Assembly: GCA_945900785.1 (NCBI GenBank)
Contig: CAMDJM010000003.1
Location: forward strand, 38,903 to 102,902
From: Akkermansia muciniphila
GTDB lineage: Bacteria; Verrucomicrobiota; Verrucomicrobiia; Verrucomicrobiales; V1-33
Direction of reading: 5' to 3'
Length of the DNA: 64,000 bases
Made by a program: the position numbers and the translations under genes. How positions within the stretch are numbered: position 1 is the stretch's first letter; each line of letters starts with the position of its first letter. The notes under the pieces are model-generated. The model ran no database searches. It worked only from the letters and a program-made list of their open reading frames with translations, and was not told the DNA's origin. Positions 54,083 through 63,856 of this stretch are shown in pieces.

Positions 54083-55324
54083 ATGATCCCCCCCTCCAAA
54101 CGCAACCTTTTCGCGCAGACCACCGTTTGCGCCGCCGCCCTTGGTGCGGCTTTTCTTGCCGGTCGCGCCACGGTAGACCGTAGTGCAACCCCCAGCGCAC
54201 CGGCTGGAACTCAGGCAAAACCCCGCTCCTCCATGCTGGCACCTTTGGAATTGAAAGCTGATGCTGCATCCCCGGCTTCCAGCAGTGCCGCATCGCAGGA
54301 TCCCAACGCCCCAGACCCGGCTACGCGCCGTGCCTTCCTCCTGACCCCGGAACAGGTCAGCGCCCGCCTGAAGGCCATGTTTGACAATGCCGATCCCGTC
54401 GCGCGCATGAGCGATTACCTCGATCTGCTGAAAACGCTCGATACCAACGAAGCCCGCAGCGCTGCCCTGGCCACCCTCATGGAGAACTTCAATCCCCGCG
54501 AACGCGCCCGGGAACTGAACATGCTCATGACCACCTGGGCTGATTCGGATCCTCTGGCCGCCCTCACCGCCGTCAAGGACAACAAGGAGTGGACCGGCCA
54601 GATGGCTGCTTCCACCGTCCTCTCCAAATGGGTTAAATCCGACCCCGACCAAGCGATCGCCTGGGCGACCGAAAACGGCAAGGAAGCCAACAACACCGAT
54701 ACCGGCAACTACTACATGGTTGGCCTGATCGGCACCCTTGCCAAAACCGACCTCGACCGCGCCGCCACCCTCGCAGAAAGCAGCATGAACCGCAGCCGCG
54801 CCCGGGGCGACGCCATGGACCGGGTCCTCGAACAATCCCTCAAGCAGCGCTCCGCCGCCGCCACCCAGGCTTGGGCCACCGGACTGGCAGAATCCCCCTT
54901 CAAAGACGGTGTCCTCAGCCGTCTCGCCGGTCAACTCGCCTCCAAGGACGCGCCCTCCGCCGCGGCTTGGGCCAGCTCCCTGCCGGAAAACGAAGCCAAA
55001 CCCCGCGTCCTCTCTGAAATCGTCGACCGCTGGTCCCGCGAACAACCCAACGAAGCCGGTGCCTGGCTGAACCAATTCCCTCCCTCCGCGGCCACCGATA
55101 GCCCCCGCGAAACCTTTGCCCGCCAAGTTCACGAAAAAGACCCCGAAGCTGCCATGGCCTGGGCCAGCACCATCACCGACGAAAAACGCCGCGAACGCGC
55201 CACCAGCGACCTCATTAAAAGCTGGGTCGAGCGCGAGCCCGCCGCCGCCCGCCAATGGGTCGACATCACCCCGAATCTTCCCGAAAAAATCAAGCAACGC
55301 TTCGGAAGCAAACCCAACACCTGA
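54083..55324 (+). CDS. Secreted Trp-Ala repeat protein, unknown function
   Basis: A 413-residue protein with an N-terminal membrane or signal segment (TTVCAAALGAAFLAGRA). The rest is a helical repeat in which WAxxDP and AxxWAT-like units return about every 30-35 residues: TTWADSDPLAALTAV, SKWVKSDPDQAIAWAT, TQAWATGLAESPF, AAWASSLPENEA, SREQPNEAGAWLN, EKDPEAAMAWAST, VEREPAAARQWV. Such repeats are common in large families of these bacteria; function is unknown. The ATG at 54083 is preferred; one at 54059 would add eight residues. Confidence 0.75.
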   Translation: MIPPSKRNLFAQTTVCAAALGAAFLAGRATVDRSATPSAPAGTQAKPRSSMLAPLELKADAASPASSSAASQDPNAPDPATRRAFLLTPEQVSARLKAMFDNADPVARMSDYLDLLKTLDTNEARSAALATLMENFNPRERARELNMLMTTWADSDPLAALTAVKDNKEWTGQMAASTVLSKWVKSDPDQAIAWATENGKEANNTDTGNYYMVGLIGTLAKTDLDRAATLAESSMNRSRARGDAMDRVLEQSLKQRSAAATQAWATGLAESPFKDGVLSRLAGQLASKDAPSAAAWASSLPENEAKPRVLSEIVDRWSREQPNEAGAWLNQFPPSAATDSPRETFARQVHEKDPEAAMAWASTITDEKRRERATSDLIKSWVEREPAAARQWVDITPNLPEKIKQRFGSKPNT

Positions 55325-55345
55325 TTGCCCACCAGAAAGGCAAAT

Positions 55346-56038
55346 TCACGCCCCGGCGGAAGCAGGAGCGGTTGCGGTGACCACCGAACGGCGGTGCAGG
55401 ACACGCCCTAACAAAAATCCAATCAGGGCCAGTAGGAGAAAGGTGGCGCTCCAGACGAGGATCGCCGTGGTCCGGGTGGAGTCAGCAGCAAGGACTGCGC
55501 GGAGGCTAATCAAATAGCCTGGCAGAGTTACCGCTGCCTGATAGTTGCTGCTTTGGAAAAAATAACTAATAGGATAGCCCGCGAGGCCGCCAGCGACTGC
55601 CGCCATGCCCGCCAACCCGTAAGGCCCCCCGGCCGCATCTGCGGAGAATCTTCCGCCCCCTGAGATCAGCAGAGTGGCAAAGCCGAAGCCATAGAGCGCG
55701 GCCAACTCCGCCCCAGGTTGGGAGAAGTCTCCATGCTGAACCTGGAAAAAAGCCACCCCCATGGTGAAGAGCAGCACGGCGGCGGCAAAGCGGGTCAGGA
55801 CCCCGCCAATCAGCAAAGCGCTGCAAAAAATTTCCGCAAAAAGGGTCAGGATCAGCGTGGGATACTTGCCGATACCCAGGGGATTCGGAAACTCCGCACC
55901 GTTATGCAAATAGCTGAACTTTCCCCAACCATGCAGGAGGAGCAGCGACAGCCCCAGGACCACCCTGAGAAACAAAAGAGCCAGATCTGCACTGCGCGGA
56001 ACGAAATTAAAGTTGATGACACGGAGGGAGGATTTCAT
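55346..56038 (-). CDS. DoxX family membrane protein
   Basis: A 230-residue protein with the DoxX core: ADLALLFLRVVLGLSLLLLH, then GKFSYLHNG with the conserved GWGK motif, then AEIFCSALLIGGVLTRFAAA. There are four N-terminal TM helices plus two more (LVWSATFLLLALIGFLLGRV). DoxX proteins are often linked to quinone or redox enzymes. It has no ribosome-binding site that is convincing. The start MKSSLRVI is the first methionine directly before the hydrophobic domain. Confidence 0.75.
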   Translation of the reverse strand: MKSSLRVINFNFVPRSADLALLFLRVVLGLSLLLLHGWGKFSYLHNGAEFPNPLGIGKYPTLILTLFAEIFCSALLIGGVLTRFAAAVLLFTMGVAFFQVQHGDFSQPGAELAALYGFGFATLLISGGGRFSADAAGGPYGLAGMAAVAGGLAGYPISYFFQSSNYQAAVTLPGYLISLRAVLAADSTRTTAILVWSATFLLLALIGFLLGRVLHRRSVVTATAPASAGA

Positions 56039-56287
56039 GGGAGGATAGGATCGTCCAACCCTCACTCCGCAGAAAATGTGCCGGGCCGGTTTTCCCCGTC
56101 CGTCCGGACTCAGGGGCTGGGGATCCCACTGCATTTCTCCATTCGGAAGAAGAGAGTTTATGGCATAATGCGAGAGAGGTGCTGAGTTTCAGGCGAAAAT
56201 TCCGTCGTTGATGCCGTCGGTGATCTCCCGATAAAAACGACCCGGTTCCCAGTCTATTCCGGCAATCCACCCATCTATCATTTTCAC

Positions 56288-56306
56288 GGCAGGCACAATG
56301 CCTGCC
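56288..56306 (-). terminator. Hairpin after the hybrid kinase gene
   Basis: A perfect 8-bp stem GGCAGGCA/TGCCTGCC with a 3-nt loop lies 10 bases after the kinase stop. There is no T run on the minus strand, so this is a weak terminator call. Between it and the DoxX gene is a 30-codon frame (56189-56281, minus; GWIAGIDWEPGRFYREITDG) that may be a gene remnant. Confidence 0.4.
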
Positions 56307-56316
56307 CGCTTCCCCG

Positions 56317-59300
56317 TCACCCGGCAGAGCACAACTGAATGGCCTCCAGTAGTTTCTGAAAGTTGATAGGCTTTGCGAAATGCCCGTCAAAACCGGCGTC
56401 ATGGCAACGGGCGCGGTCGCCATCCTGCGCATAGCCTGAGATGGCGATGAGAATCGCCTCACGGAAGTCGGGCTCGGCCCGGAGAAGGCGGGCAAGTTCG
56501 TAGCCGTCGAAGCCGGGCAATCCGAGGTCGAGGAGGAGGACTTGGGGGTGGAACTCACGCGCCCTTGTGAGCCCATCAGGCCCGGTGTGGGCACAGCTCA
56601 CTTCACAGCCGCGCCGCTTGAGCAGCTGGGCGAGGCCTAGAGCGGCGTCCTGGTGATCGTCGACAATGAGCACGCGGAGAGCATTGGGTAGTGAGGCAGA
56701 ACCAGCCTCGACTTCGGCAGTTGCCGGCACAGTCCCCGTTTCCGTTAGCAGCGGCAGCCGCACGGTCACAGTCGTTCCAACGGTCCCGGCGCGGCTCTCC
56801 ACCGTGATCCGGCCGTGGTGCATTTCGACCAGTGATTTGACGACGCTGAGGCCGATCCCGAGTCCGCCTTGAGAGCGGTCGAGCGTGCTGTCGGCTTGGC
56901 GGAAAAGGTCGAAGACATGCGGGAGGAGATCGCTGGGAATGCCGACGCCGTTATCGGAAATCGTGATGATGACTTCAGCGCCTTCGCAGCGCGCTTCAAG
57001 GCGGATCGTGCCGGTTTCGGGCGTGTATTTCGCGGCGTTGTTCAGGAGGTTCACGTAGACCTGCTGAAGACGCGCGGCATCGCCGGTCACGCGCAGATTG
57101 GAACCGATTTCCTGGATGAAATGATGGCGACCCTTTCGCACCAGCCGCTGCACCACGGCAATGGCACTTTCCAGCACCTTTTGCAAATCCAGCGTCTCAG
57201 GCCGTAGGTCAATGCGGCCGCGATTGATGCGTGCGACGTCGAGGAGGTCATCGACCATGCGGGAAAGTTGCGCGCTTTGGCAGTCGATGACCCCGGCGGC
57301 CCAATGGCAGGCGTCGTGATCATCGGGCGTCTCGTGCGCGATTTGCACGGCGTGACGGATCGCGGCGAGCGGGTTGCGCAATTCATGCCCGAGCATGGCG
57401 AGGAATTCGTCCTTCCGCTTCGCTTCGTCGCGGATCGTCTGTTCCGCGTTTTTCCGTTCGGTGACGTCCAGATTGGTGCCCAGCACCCATTCGGCCGTGC
57501 CTTCGTGATTCGCGCGCACCGTCTCCACGGCGTGAATCCAGCGGCACTCGCCGTCACTGCGCCGCTGGATGCGAAATTCCCGCGTGCTCTGCCCGCCACG
57601 GCGGATGGTTTCCTGGAGGATGGCCTCGTTCTCCGCCAGCTCCTCGGGCAGCACTGCGCCGCGCCAGTCCTGGTAGTGCACGAGCCGATCCGGCGTGGGC
57701 TCGATGCCATAGATCTGGAACATCATCGCATCCCAGCGGATCGCGTTCGTAACGGCGTTCCATTCCCAGATGCCGACGCCGGTGGCTTCGGCGGCGAGGT
57801 GCATGCGCTCCTGGCTCGCCCGCAGCGCTTCCGCGGCCCGCGCGCGCTCGGTCACTTCTTGGAAATAGCAGACCACCCCGTGCTGGCCGTCCGGCAGAGT
57901 CACCCGCTGCATCTCCCATTCGTAGGTCTGCTTGATGCCGACGTCGTGACGCTGCTCGGTGAAAGGCGGAGAAATAAAGCGTTCACCCGTCGCCAGCGTG
58001 TGCCGCAATACGCCTATGATCGTGCCCCCCACTTCCGGCCCCCAAAGGATTTCGACCACTTCCTGAAAATCGCGACCGATGAGCGGATGCACGGAGCCAA
58101 AGGCCGGCATCGCCTCGGCATTGATCTGCCGCATGCGGAACTGTGCATCCACCACATACGTCCCCATCGGCGCCTGCGCGATGAGGGTGGAAAACACCGC
58201 GGCATTTTCCCGCAGCACCTCCTCGGCGCGCTTGCGCTCGGTGACGTCGCGGAGAACTCTGGATGTGCCGATGACTTTGCCGGCCGCATCCTTCAGCGGC
58301 GCAATGGTGATCGAAGCGGGAAACTCCCGCCCGTCCTTGGTCAGCCGGATCTCTTCAAACGTTCCCCCCAGCTCCCCGTCGACAATTTGTCGCTGGAGCC
58401 CGCGCTCCGCTGCCTGCCGATCCGCTGGCATCAGCCGCATGATCGAGGTGCCCACGATCTCCTCGGCGCGGTAGCCGAAAATTTGCTCTGCCCCCGGATT
58501 CCAACTGGTGACGATCCCGTCGAGATCCTCGCTAAAGAGCGCATCGTGCGAGGAGTGGACGATAGCAGCCAGCCGCGCCATGGTCTCCTCGGACTTTTTC
58601 CGGGCGGTGATTTCCTCCACTACCCCACCGAAGCCGACGATTTTCCCCTCCCCGTCGCACACCGGATACCAGCTCTCATTCCAATAGCGCTTGCTGCCTT
58701 GCGCGGCAGCCGTCTCGCCGCAGAACTCGTGATTGCACACCGCCTCGCCCGTCCGGAGAATTAGCTCCGTGATCGCGCGCACGGACGCTTCCAGACCCGG
58801 CACGACCTCGGCCAGCGCCCTGCCGAGGTGCGCCGCAACGGGGATACCGTTGAATTCTGCGAGCATGTCATTGATGCGGACGTAGCGCAGCTCGCGATCC
58901 AGCATGCAAAAACCAATGGGGGCCCGCGTGAGGAGAGTATCGAGGAGGACGTTGGATTCACGCAGCGCCTCCTCCGCGCGGGAGCGTTCCACCCGCACGT
59001 AAATGCGTGCGGCCAGCTCGGTGAGCAGCTCCACCTCCTCCGCGGGCCAAGCATACGGCTCGGCGCGGAAGGCTTGGAGCACGAATCTCCAGCGCCCGCC
59101 GGTCACGTAGCCTGCATTCACCAGCGCGCGGATCCCCAGCGCCTCGAAGTGCTCCGCAATCGCCGCCGTGCGCCTGCCATCGCGCAAATTGGCGATCACC
59201 AGCGGTGCGCCCGATGCCAGCAGCAGCCGCTCTTCCTCGGGGTGAAAGTCCGACAGGCGGTAATCGCCCGCCAGGTTCCGCGTGCCTGGCGCGTGGTGAT

Positions 59301-60282
59301 CGTGCAGCACCGTGCAGGTGTCCGCCGCTTCATCCACTTCTGCGAGGATGCAATGGACCAGGCCCAGATGCTCCGCGAGCCGCTCGCCGACCGCACGCAT
59401 GATTTCCGTGGAGGAGGTGAGCGGGGCGAACACTTTCTGCATTTGCGCCAGAAAGACGAGATGGCGCTCACGGAGCTTGCGCGTGGTGATGTCGAATATC
59501 GCCAGAAGCGCCCGGGCGGGGCGGGCTTGCTCGAAAAAGACCTGCTTGCGGACGCCGTGCCAACGGACTTGCCTGTCGGGGCGGATGATACGGTGATCCA
59601 TCGCGAACTCGCCCGTGCCCTTCGGGTCGTGAGAGGCGGCGATGAACTTTTCCAAGGCGGGTCGGTCATCCGGGTGGAACAGTGCATGGATGGTCGCGCG
59701 GGAGACGACCGACGGTTGGGGGGGAAGCCCGAACATCGCGGCCGACTCGGGGGAGAGATGCACCTGATCCGTGGTATAATCGATCTCGGCGACCGCCAGC
59801 CCGGCGACCTGTGCGGCGAGGCGGAACCGCTCCTCGCTCACGCGCAGCGCCAGTTGCGCACCATCCCGCGCCTTCACCATCGCGAAACGCTCCACCGCAT
59901 TTTCCACCGTGCGCGTGAGCGAACCGGGCGTGATCCATTCCTTTCCGATGTAATCCTGCGCACCCGCCCGCAGCACGTCTGCGCCAGAGTTCGAATTTGC
60001 GCCCGTGACGACGACGACTGGGCACGGAGGCAGGAACGCCGCGCCCCGCAGGTCTGCGAGAACATCAAGCGCGTTCATGTCCGGCAGATTAAAATCGAGC
60101 AGCACACAATCCGGCGGTGCGCCCGCCTTTTCCCTCACTGCGCGAAGTCCGGCACCGCCTGTCTCCGCCTCGGTGAAGCGGTAATGTCGCTGCGATCCGC
60201 GCAGCAGCATCTGCCGCAGATCGGCCCGGTCTTCCGGGCTGTCTTCAATGATCAGGACATGAAATGGGGCGGTCGAATTCAT
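56317..60282 (-). CDS. Hybrid sensor histidine kinase (REC-PAS-GAF-PAS-PAS-PAS-PAS-HK-REC)
   Basis: A 1321-residue cytoplasmic protein. It has an N-terminal receiver (~1-125, IIEDSPEDRADL, phosphorylatable Asp63 in LLDFNLPD), a PAS domain (~150-270), GAF-like sequence (~290-430) and four further PAS/PAC units. The histidine kinase core follows, with the phosphorylated His in AMLGHELRNPLAAIRH (~960), then NLLNNAAKYTPETG and DNGVGIPSDLLPHVFDLFRQ. A C-terminal receiver opens LRVLIVDDHQDAALGL (~1200). Its start overlaps the preceding response-regulator stop by ATGA. It is the last gene of the phytochrome operon and probably takes part in the light response. Confidence 0.92.
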   Translation of the reverse strand: MNSTAPFHVLIIEDSPEDRADLRQMLLRGSQRHYRFTEAETGGAGLRAVREKAGAPPDCVLLDFNLPDMNALDVLADLRGAAFLPPCPVVVVTGANSNSGADVLRAGAQDYIGKEWITPGSLTRTVENAVERFAMVKARDGAQLALRVSEERFRLAAQVAGLAVAEIDYTTDQVHLSPESAAMFGLPPQPSVVSRATIHALFHPDDRPALEKFIAASHDPKGTGEFAMDHRIIRPDRQVRWHGVRKQVFFEQARPARALLAIFDITTRKLRERHLVFLAQMQKVFAPLTSSTEIMRAVGERLAEHLGLVHCILAEVDEAADTCTVLHDHHAPGTRNLAGDYRLSDFHPEEERLLLASGAPLVIANLRDGRRTAAIAEHFEALGIRALVNAGYVTGGRWRFVLQAFRAEPYAWPAEEVELLTELAARIYVRVERSRAEEALRESNVLLDTLLTRAPIGFCMLDRELRYVRINDMLAEFNGIPVAAHLGRALAEVVPGLEASVRAITELILRTGEAVCNHEFCGETAAAQGSKRYWNESWYPVCDGEGKIVGFGGVVEEITARKKSEETMARLAAIVHSSHDALFSEDLDGIVTSWNPGAEQIFGYRAEEIVGTSIMRLMPADRQAAERGLQRQIVDGELGGTFEEIRLTKDGREFPASITIAPLKDAAGKVIGTSRVLRDVTERKRAEEVLRENAAVFSTLIAQAPMGTYVVDAQFRMRQINAEAMPAFGSVHPLIGRDFQEVVEILWGPEVGGTIIGVLRHTLATGERFISPPFTEQRHDVGIKQTYEWEMQRVTLPDGQHGVVCYFQEVTERARAAEALRASQERMHLAAEATGVGIWEWNAVTNAIRWDAMMFQIYGIEPTPDRLVHYQDWRGAVLPEELAENEAILQETIRRGGQSTREFRIQRRSDGECRWIHAVETVRANHEGTAEWVLGTNLDVTERKNAEQTIRDEAKRKDEFLAMLGHELRNPLAAIRHAVQIAHETPDDHDACHWAAGVIDCQSAQLSRMVDDLLDVARINRGRIDLRPETLDLQKVLESAIAVVQRLVRKGRHHFIQEIGSNLRVTGDAARLQQVYVNLLNNAAKYTPETGTIRLEARCEGAEVIITISDNGVGIPSDLLPHVFDLFRQADSTLDRSQGGLGIGLSVVKSLVEMHHGRITVESRAGTVGTTVTVRLPLLTETGTVPATAEVEAGSASLPNALRVLIVDDHQDAALGLAQLLKRRGCEVSCAHTGPDGLTRAREFHPQVLLLDLGLPGFDGYELARLLRAEPDFREAILIAISGYAQDGDRARCHDAGFDGHFAKPINFQKLLEAIQLCSAG

Positions 60283-60728
60283 GGGATGTGTTGTGGGGCG
60301 GCGGGGAGCACGACACTGCCGAGCCAGTAGTCGAAGATGCACCGCAGCGTTCGCAGATGGGCGGGAAAGCTGACCGGCTTCGTATGATAGGCATTCACGC
60401 CGTTCTGGTAGCAAAAATCCAGGTCGCGCGGATTGTCCGACGTGCTCAGGACGACGATCGGCATCGTGCGCAGCTGCCCATTCCCACGGATGGCGCGGAG
60501 CACGGCGCGGCCATCTTCGCCGGGCGTGTTCAGATCCAGCAGGACGAGCAGCGGCGCAGTGCGGCGCTCGCGCTCGCAGTCGGCGAGGAGGCGCAGACAC
60601 TCGCCGCCGGTCGCAGCACGGCGGATTTCCTGCGGCAGTGACGCCTCGCGCGCGGCCTGCAGCACGGTGTCGAAATCTTCATCCGAGTCTTCGACCACGA
60701 GCACAAATCCAGTGGGCGGGAGAGTCAT
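60279..60728 (-). CDS. Single-domain phytochrome-associated response regulator
   Basis: A 149-residue receiver-only protein of the Rcp1 type. It opens with VLVVEDSDEDFDTVLQAARE, has Asp65 in LLDLNTPG, and conserved VVLSTSDNPRDLDFCYQNGV and AYHTKPVSF (Lys). Such proteins accept phosphate from phytochrome-type kinases. It overlaps the start of the hybrid kinase and the stop of the phytochrome by ATGA on both sides, so all are translationally coupled. Confidence 0.92.
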   Translation of the reverse strand: MTLPPTGFVLVVEDSDEDFDTVLQAAREASLPQEIRRAATGGECLRLLADCERERRTAPLLVLLDLNTPGEDGRAVLRAIRGNGQLRTMPIVVLSTSDNPRDLDFCYQNGVNAYHTKPVSFPAHLRTLRCIFDYWLGSVVLPAAPQHIP

Positions 60729-63079
60729 GGCGTGGTGTCTGCGCCGGGGGCGAGGGTGAAGAAAAAGGTGGTGCCCTCGCCCGGCGTGGACTCGAACAAC
60801 ACGCGGCCGCGATGCTGGCTCACGAGCTTTTCCACGATGGTGAGGCCCGCGCCGGAGCCGCCGCCGAATTCGTTGCGACCGTGCAGCCGCTTGAACATGT
60901 TGAATACCGTCGTCTGATGCCTCGCCTCGATGCCGATACCATTGTCGCGGACGTGGAACACGTTGCCTTGCACGCCGTCGGGCGAGTAGCCGATGTGGAT
61001 TTCGCGGTGTGGCTTGTCGTTATATTTCAGCGCGTTCGCGATCAGATTTGCGAAGACCTCGCGCACGCGCATCCGGTCGGCGAGCACGGTCGGCAGCGGG
61101 CTGGCGACGTTGATTTCGGTGGGCGTTTCCTGCCGCCGCGCGGCGACGATTTCCAGCGCTTCGGCGACGACTTCATTGAGGTCCACGTTTTCAAACTGCA
61201 GCGTGGTGCGGCCCACGCGCGAGTAGTGCAGCAAGGAGTCGAGCAGCGAATCCATCCGGAGCGTGAGCCGCTGCAGTCCTTCGAGTCGCGTGCGTGTTTC
61301 CACGTCGTCGGCAAAGGCGCTTTCGAGAAGCTGATGTGCGTATTTCGAGATACCGCGCAGCGGTTCCTTCAAGTCGTGGCTGGCCACGTAGGCGAAGGCG
61401 TCGAGTTCCTCATTGCTGCGGGTGAGGTCGGCGTTCACTTCTCTGAGCCGGTCCGCGCGCGTGACGACCAGCTCCATGATGAGCAGCCGCAGCCGCAGGG
61501 CCGCGTCGATCTCGCTCGGGTTCCACGGCAGAGCACGCTGGCGCACGGATTCGGTGAACAGCTCGAACGATTTTCGTGGCGTGAGTCGTGGGCCGTGCGG
61601 GCCGGTGACGATCGGCTTGTCGCTCGGGTCGCCACCCCATTTCACCGTTTGGATCGTTTCGGGCCGGAACCAGACGATGACGTTCCCCTTTCGCCGTGCC
61701 AGCGGCAGCGCCAGTAGGCCGCTCGCGATGGCCACATCGTCCGCTGCACCGGGAAAATCGCGCGCCAGCGAATCGGTCGCATACACGGGCCGCGTCGGAT
61801 TTTGAAACTCGGGCCGCGCGTCGAGCCAGATTTTCAACGCATCGAGATGAGCCTCTTCCGGCGTCGCGCCCACGCGCCACCAGCGGTCGCTGTGATACAT
61901 CGCCGCGCCAGTCGCATCCATCGCGTTGAGCAGATTCGGCGAGCCGATGGTCATCGACGCAAGATCGAGGTCCAGCGACGCTTGCGCGATGATGCGGTTG
62001 TGCACTTCCTCAAGCCGCAGCCGGTAGTGCAGCGTCTCGCGCTGCACCGCCGAGCGCAGTTGTAGCGAGGTGACTTGAGCGAGAAATTCGCAGCCCGCCC
62101 GCACCTGATACGGGAAGCGAGTAGGCGTGTAGTGGTGGCAGGCGATGAGGCCCCACAGCTCCCCCTCAATGAGGATGGAAAGCGTGAGCGACGCGGCGAC
62201 ACCCATGTTTTGCAGATACTCCACATACATCACCGAAGCGCCGCGCAGCGCGCAGTGCGTCATATTGAGCGGGCGCTGTGTGGCGGGGTTGATCAGCGGC
62301 ACGAGTTCCATCACCGGCTCGGCGGCATCCGGCAGCGGGCGCAACCAGATTTTTTTGAAAATCTCGCGCGCAGGCCGTGGGATGTCTTCCGACGGATAGT
62401 GCAAACCAAGCCACGAAGTGAGACCCTCGCGCTTGCTCTCCGCCACCACCTCGCCGTGGAAATCCTCGTGAAAGCGATACACCATCACGCGATCCAGCCC
62501 GGTGAGCGCGCGCACCTGCTCCGCCGCGATCTGGCAAAACTCCGCCAGCGTCTGCGCGGACTGCATCCGCCCGACAGATCTTTTCACCAACGCATAATAA
62601 TCCGGCTCCGGCTCCGGCTCCGGCTCCGCCGCCGCGCGTGCCGTCGGCTCGCACTCCAGCACCGCCACGCCATCGACGAGATGCACCGTGAGATCCAGCG
62701 CAGGATTCGCTTTGCGGGCAGGCAGGGTGAAAACGTAGAGCGGATTGCGCTCCACCGGCTCGCGGTCCAGCACTTGGCGCAACCGCCGCACACCCTCCTC
62801 GCCGAGCACCGTCGTCACGGGCTGCCCGAGCAACTCCTCCGGCGTGCGCCCGAAGTGCACACCCACGTTTTCACTCACCTGCAGAATCGTAAAATCGCCC
62901 GGCTGCACGACGAGCATCGCGCCATGCGCCTGGATGCAACCCGGCGTCTGCACGGGTTCGCTGTCGCAATTTGTGAGTGAAACGCCGTGGCGCTTGATGC
63001 TGTAAGCACCGCCCGCCCACGGCAGCGGGGGATCGGCGGGCGCGGGGTTGCTGGCGTGGTCTGCATAAGGAGTTTTCAT
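60725..63079 (-). CDS. bphP: Bacteriophytochrome histidine kinase
   Basis: A 784-residue red/far-red light receptor. The PAS domain has biliverdin-binding Cys38 in LTNCDSEPVQTPG, followed by IQAHGAML. The GAF domain contains HYPSEDIPRPAREIF, the chromophore pocket, and the PHY domain follows. The kinase core has the phosphoacceptor His in VASHDLKEPLRGISKYAHQL and ATP-binding IANALKYNDKPHREI, DNGIGIEAR and GSGAGLTIVEKLV. Cys38 is in the bacterial position (N-terminal), so it should bind biliverdin, which the upstream heme oxygenase can make. Both ends overlap neighbouring genes by ATGA. Confidence 0.95.
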   Translation of the reverse strand: MKTPYADHASNPAPADPPLPWAGGAYSIKRHGVSLTNCDSEPVQTPGCIQAHGAMLVVQPGDFTILQVSENVGVHFGRTPEELLGQPVTTVLGEEGVRRLRQVLDREPVERNPLYVFTLPARKANPALDLTVHLVDGVAVLECEPTARAAAEPEPEPEPDYYALVKRSVGRMQSAQTLAEFCQIAAEQVRALTGLDRVMVYRFHEDFHGEVVAESKREGLTSWLGLHYPSEDIPRPAREIFKKIWLRPLPDAAEPVMELVPLINPATQRPLNMTHCALRGASVMYVEYLQNMGVAASLTLSILIEGELWGLIACHHYTPTRFPYQVRAGCEFLAQVTSLQLRSAVQRETLHYRLRLEEVHNRIIAQASLDLDLASMTIGSPNLLNAMDATGAAMYHSDRWWRVGATPEEAHLDALKIWLDARPEFQNPTRPVYATDSLARDFPGAADDVAIASGLLALPLARRKGNVIVWFRPETIQTVKWGGDPSDKPIVTGPHGPRLTPRKSFELFTESVRQRALPWNPSEIDAALRLRLLIMELVVTRADRLREVNADLTRSNEELDAFAYVASHDLKEPLRGISKYAHQLLESAFADDVETRTRLEGLQRLTLRMDSLLDSLLHYSRVGRTTLQFENVDLNEVVAEALEIVAARRQETPTEINVASPLPTVLADRMRVREVFANLIANALKYNDKPHREIHIGYSPDGVQGNVFHVRDNGIGIEARHQTTVFNMFKRLHGRNEFGGGSGAGLTIVEKLVSQHRGRVLFESTPGEGTTFFFTLAPGADTTP

Positions 63080-63759
63080 AATGGGTGGATTGCGTTGGCT
63101 TCGTGGGGTGATCGCAAAAAACCTTCGACTGCTATTTTTAAGGAATGCGCCGCGTCGGGAAACAGCCAGCGCTCCAGCGTCTCGAAAGTCCGCGTCGCGC
63201 CCGCCACGATCTCATCCTCGCCGCCGAACTTCTCCGCCGCCGCCGTGATTGCTTCGCCAAACGCCTTCCACCGCGGCCCCGTCTCCGCGCCATACCCCGC
63301 GAAAAACGCCCCGCCCGATTCCGGCGTGATCCCGAGATTCGCCAGCAAATGCCGCGAGATCACCTGCCCGCCTAGCGTCGCGCCCTCGACCACATACAGA
63401 CAGCCGAGAACGCGCGGAATCGAGTCCAGTTCAGGCAACTCCAGGCACTGCGGAATCCTAGCCTGCTCCTCTGCCCCAAGCCCCAGCGCCGCCAAATCCT
63501 CCTCCAACCGCCCCACCTTCCGCCGCTCCGAAAAATCGAGCGCGATGTCTTCCCCAAAAGGCATGCTCATCAACCGCTCCTCCAGCGGCAAATAAAACCC
63601 GTAGAACCCAGCGACAATCCCGAGATACTTCACGCGGGAAAGGTCAGGGTTAACCAACGGCAAGCGCGCTTCCAGGCGCGCATGGACTTCACTCGTTTCA
63701 TGGCGGAGGCGTTTCAGGATCATAGGCGGCAGAGTGTTTGTTTGCACCATTTTTAACAT
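63076..63759 (-). CDS. bphO: Heme oxygenase (biliverdin-producing)
   Basis: A 227-residue heme oxygenase of the bacteriophytochrome-linked type. The proximal heme ligand is probably His26 in HETSEVHARLEARLP. The distal-helix signature is LGCLYVVEGATLGGQVISRH, with the conserved Gly run. It converts heme to biliverdin, CO and iron, supplying the chromophore for the phytochrome gene it overlaps by ATGA. M1 and M4 are both possible starts. Confidence 0.92.
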   Translation of the reverse strand: MLKMVQTNTLPPMILKRLRHETSEVHARLEARLPLVNPDLSRVKYLGIVAGFYGFYLPLEERLMSMPFGEDIALDFSERRKVGRLEEDLAALGLGAEEQARIPQCLELPELDSIPRVLGCLYVVEGATLGGQVISRHLLANLGITPESGGAFFAGYGAETGPRWKAFGEAITAAAEKFGGEDEIVAGATRTFETLERWLFPDAAHSLKIAVEGFLRSPHEANAIHPL

Positions 63760-63856
63760 TGCATCAATCTTGCGGGCAGCCCGGCGGGATGCGCCTCCAC
63801 GTGTTGAGCACCGGCGGTGAGCCCGATGCCGGAAAGCCTCTGGTATCGAATAGGTC

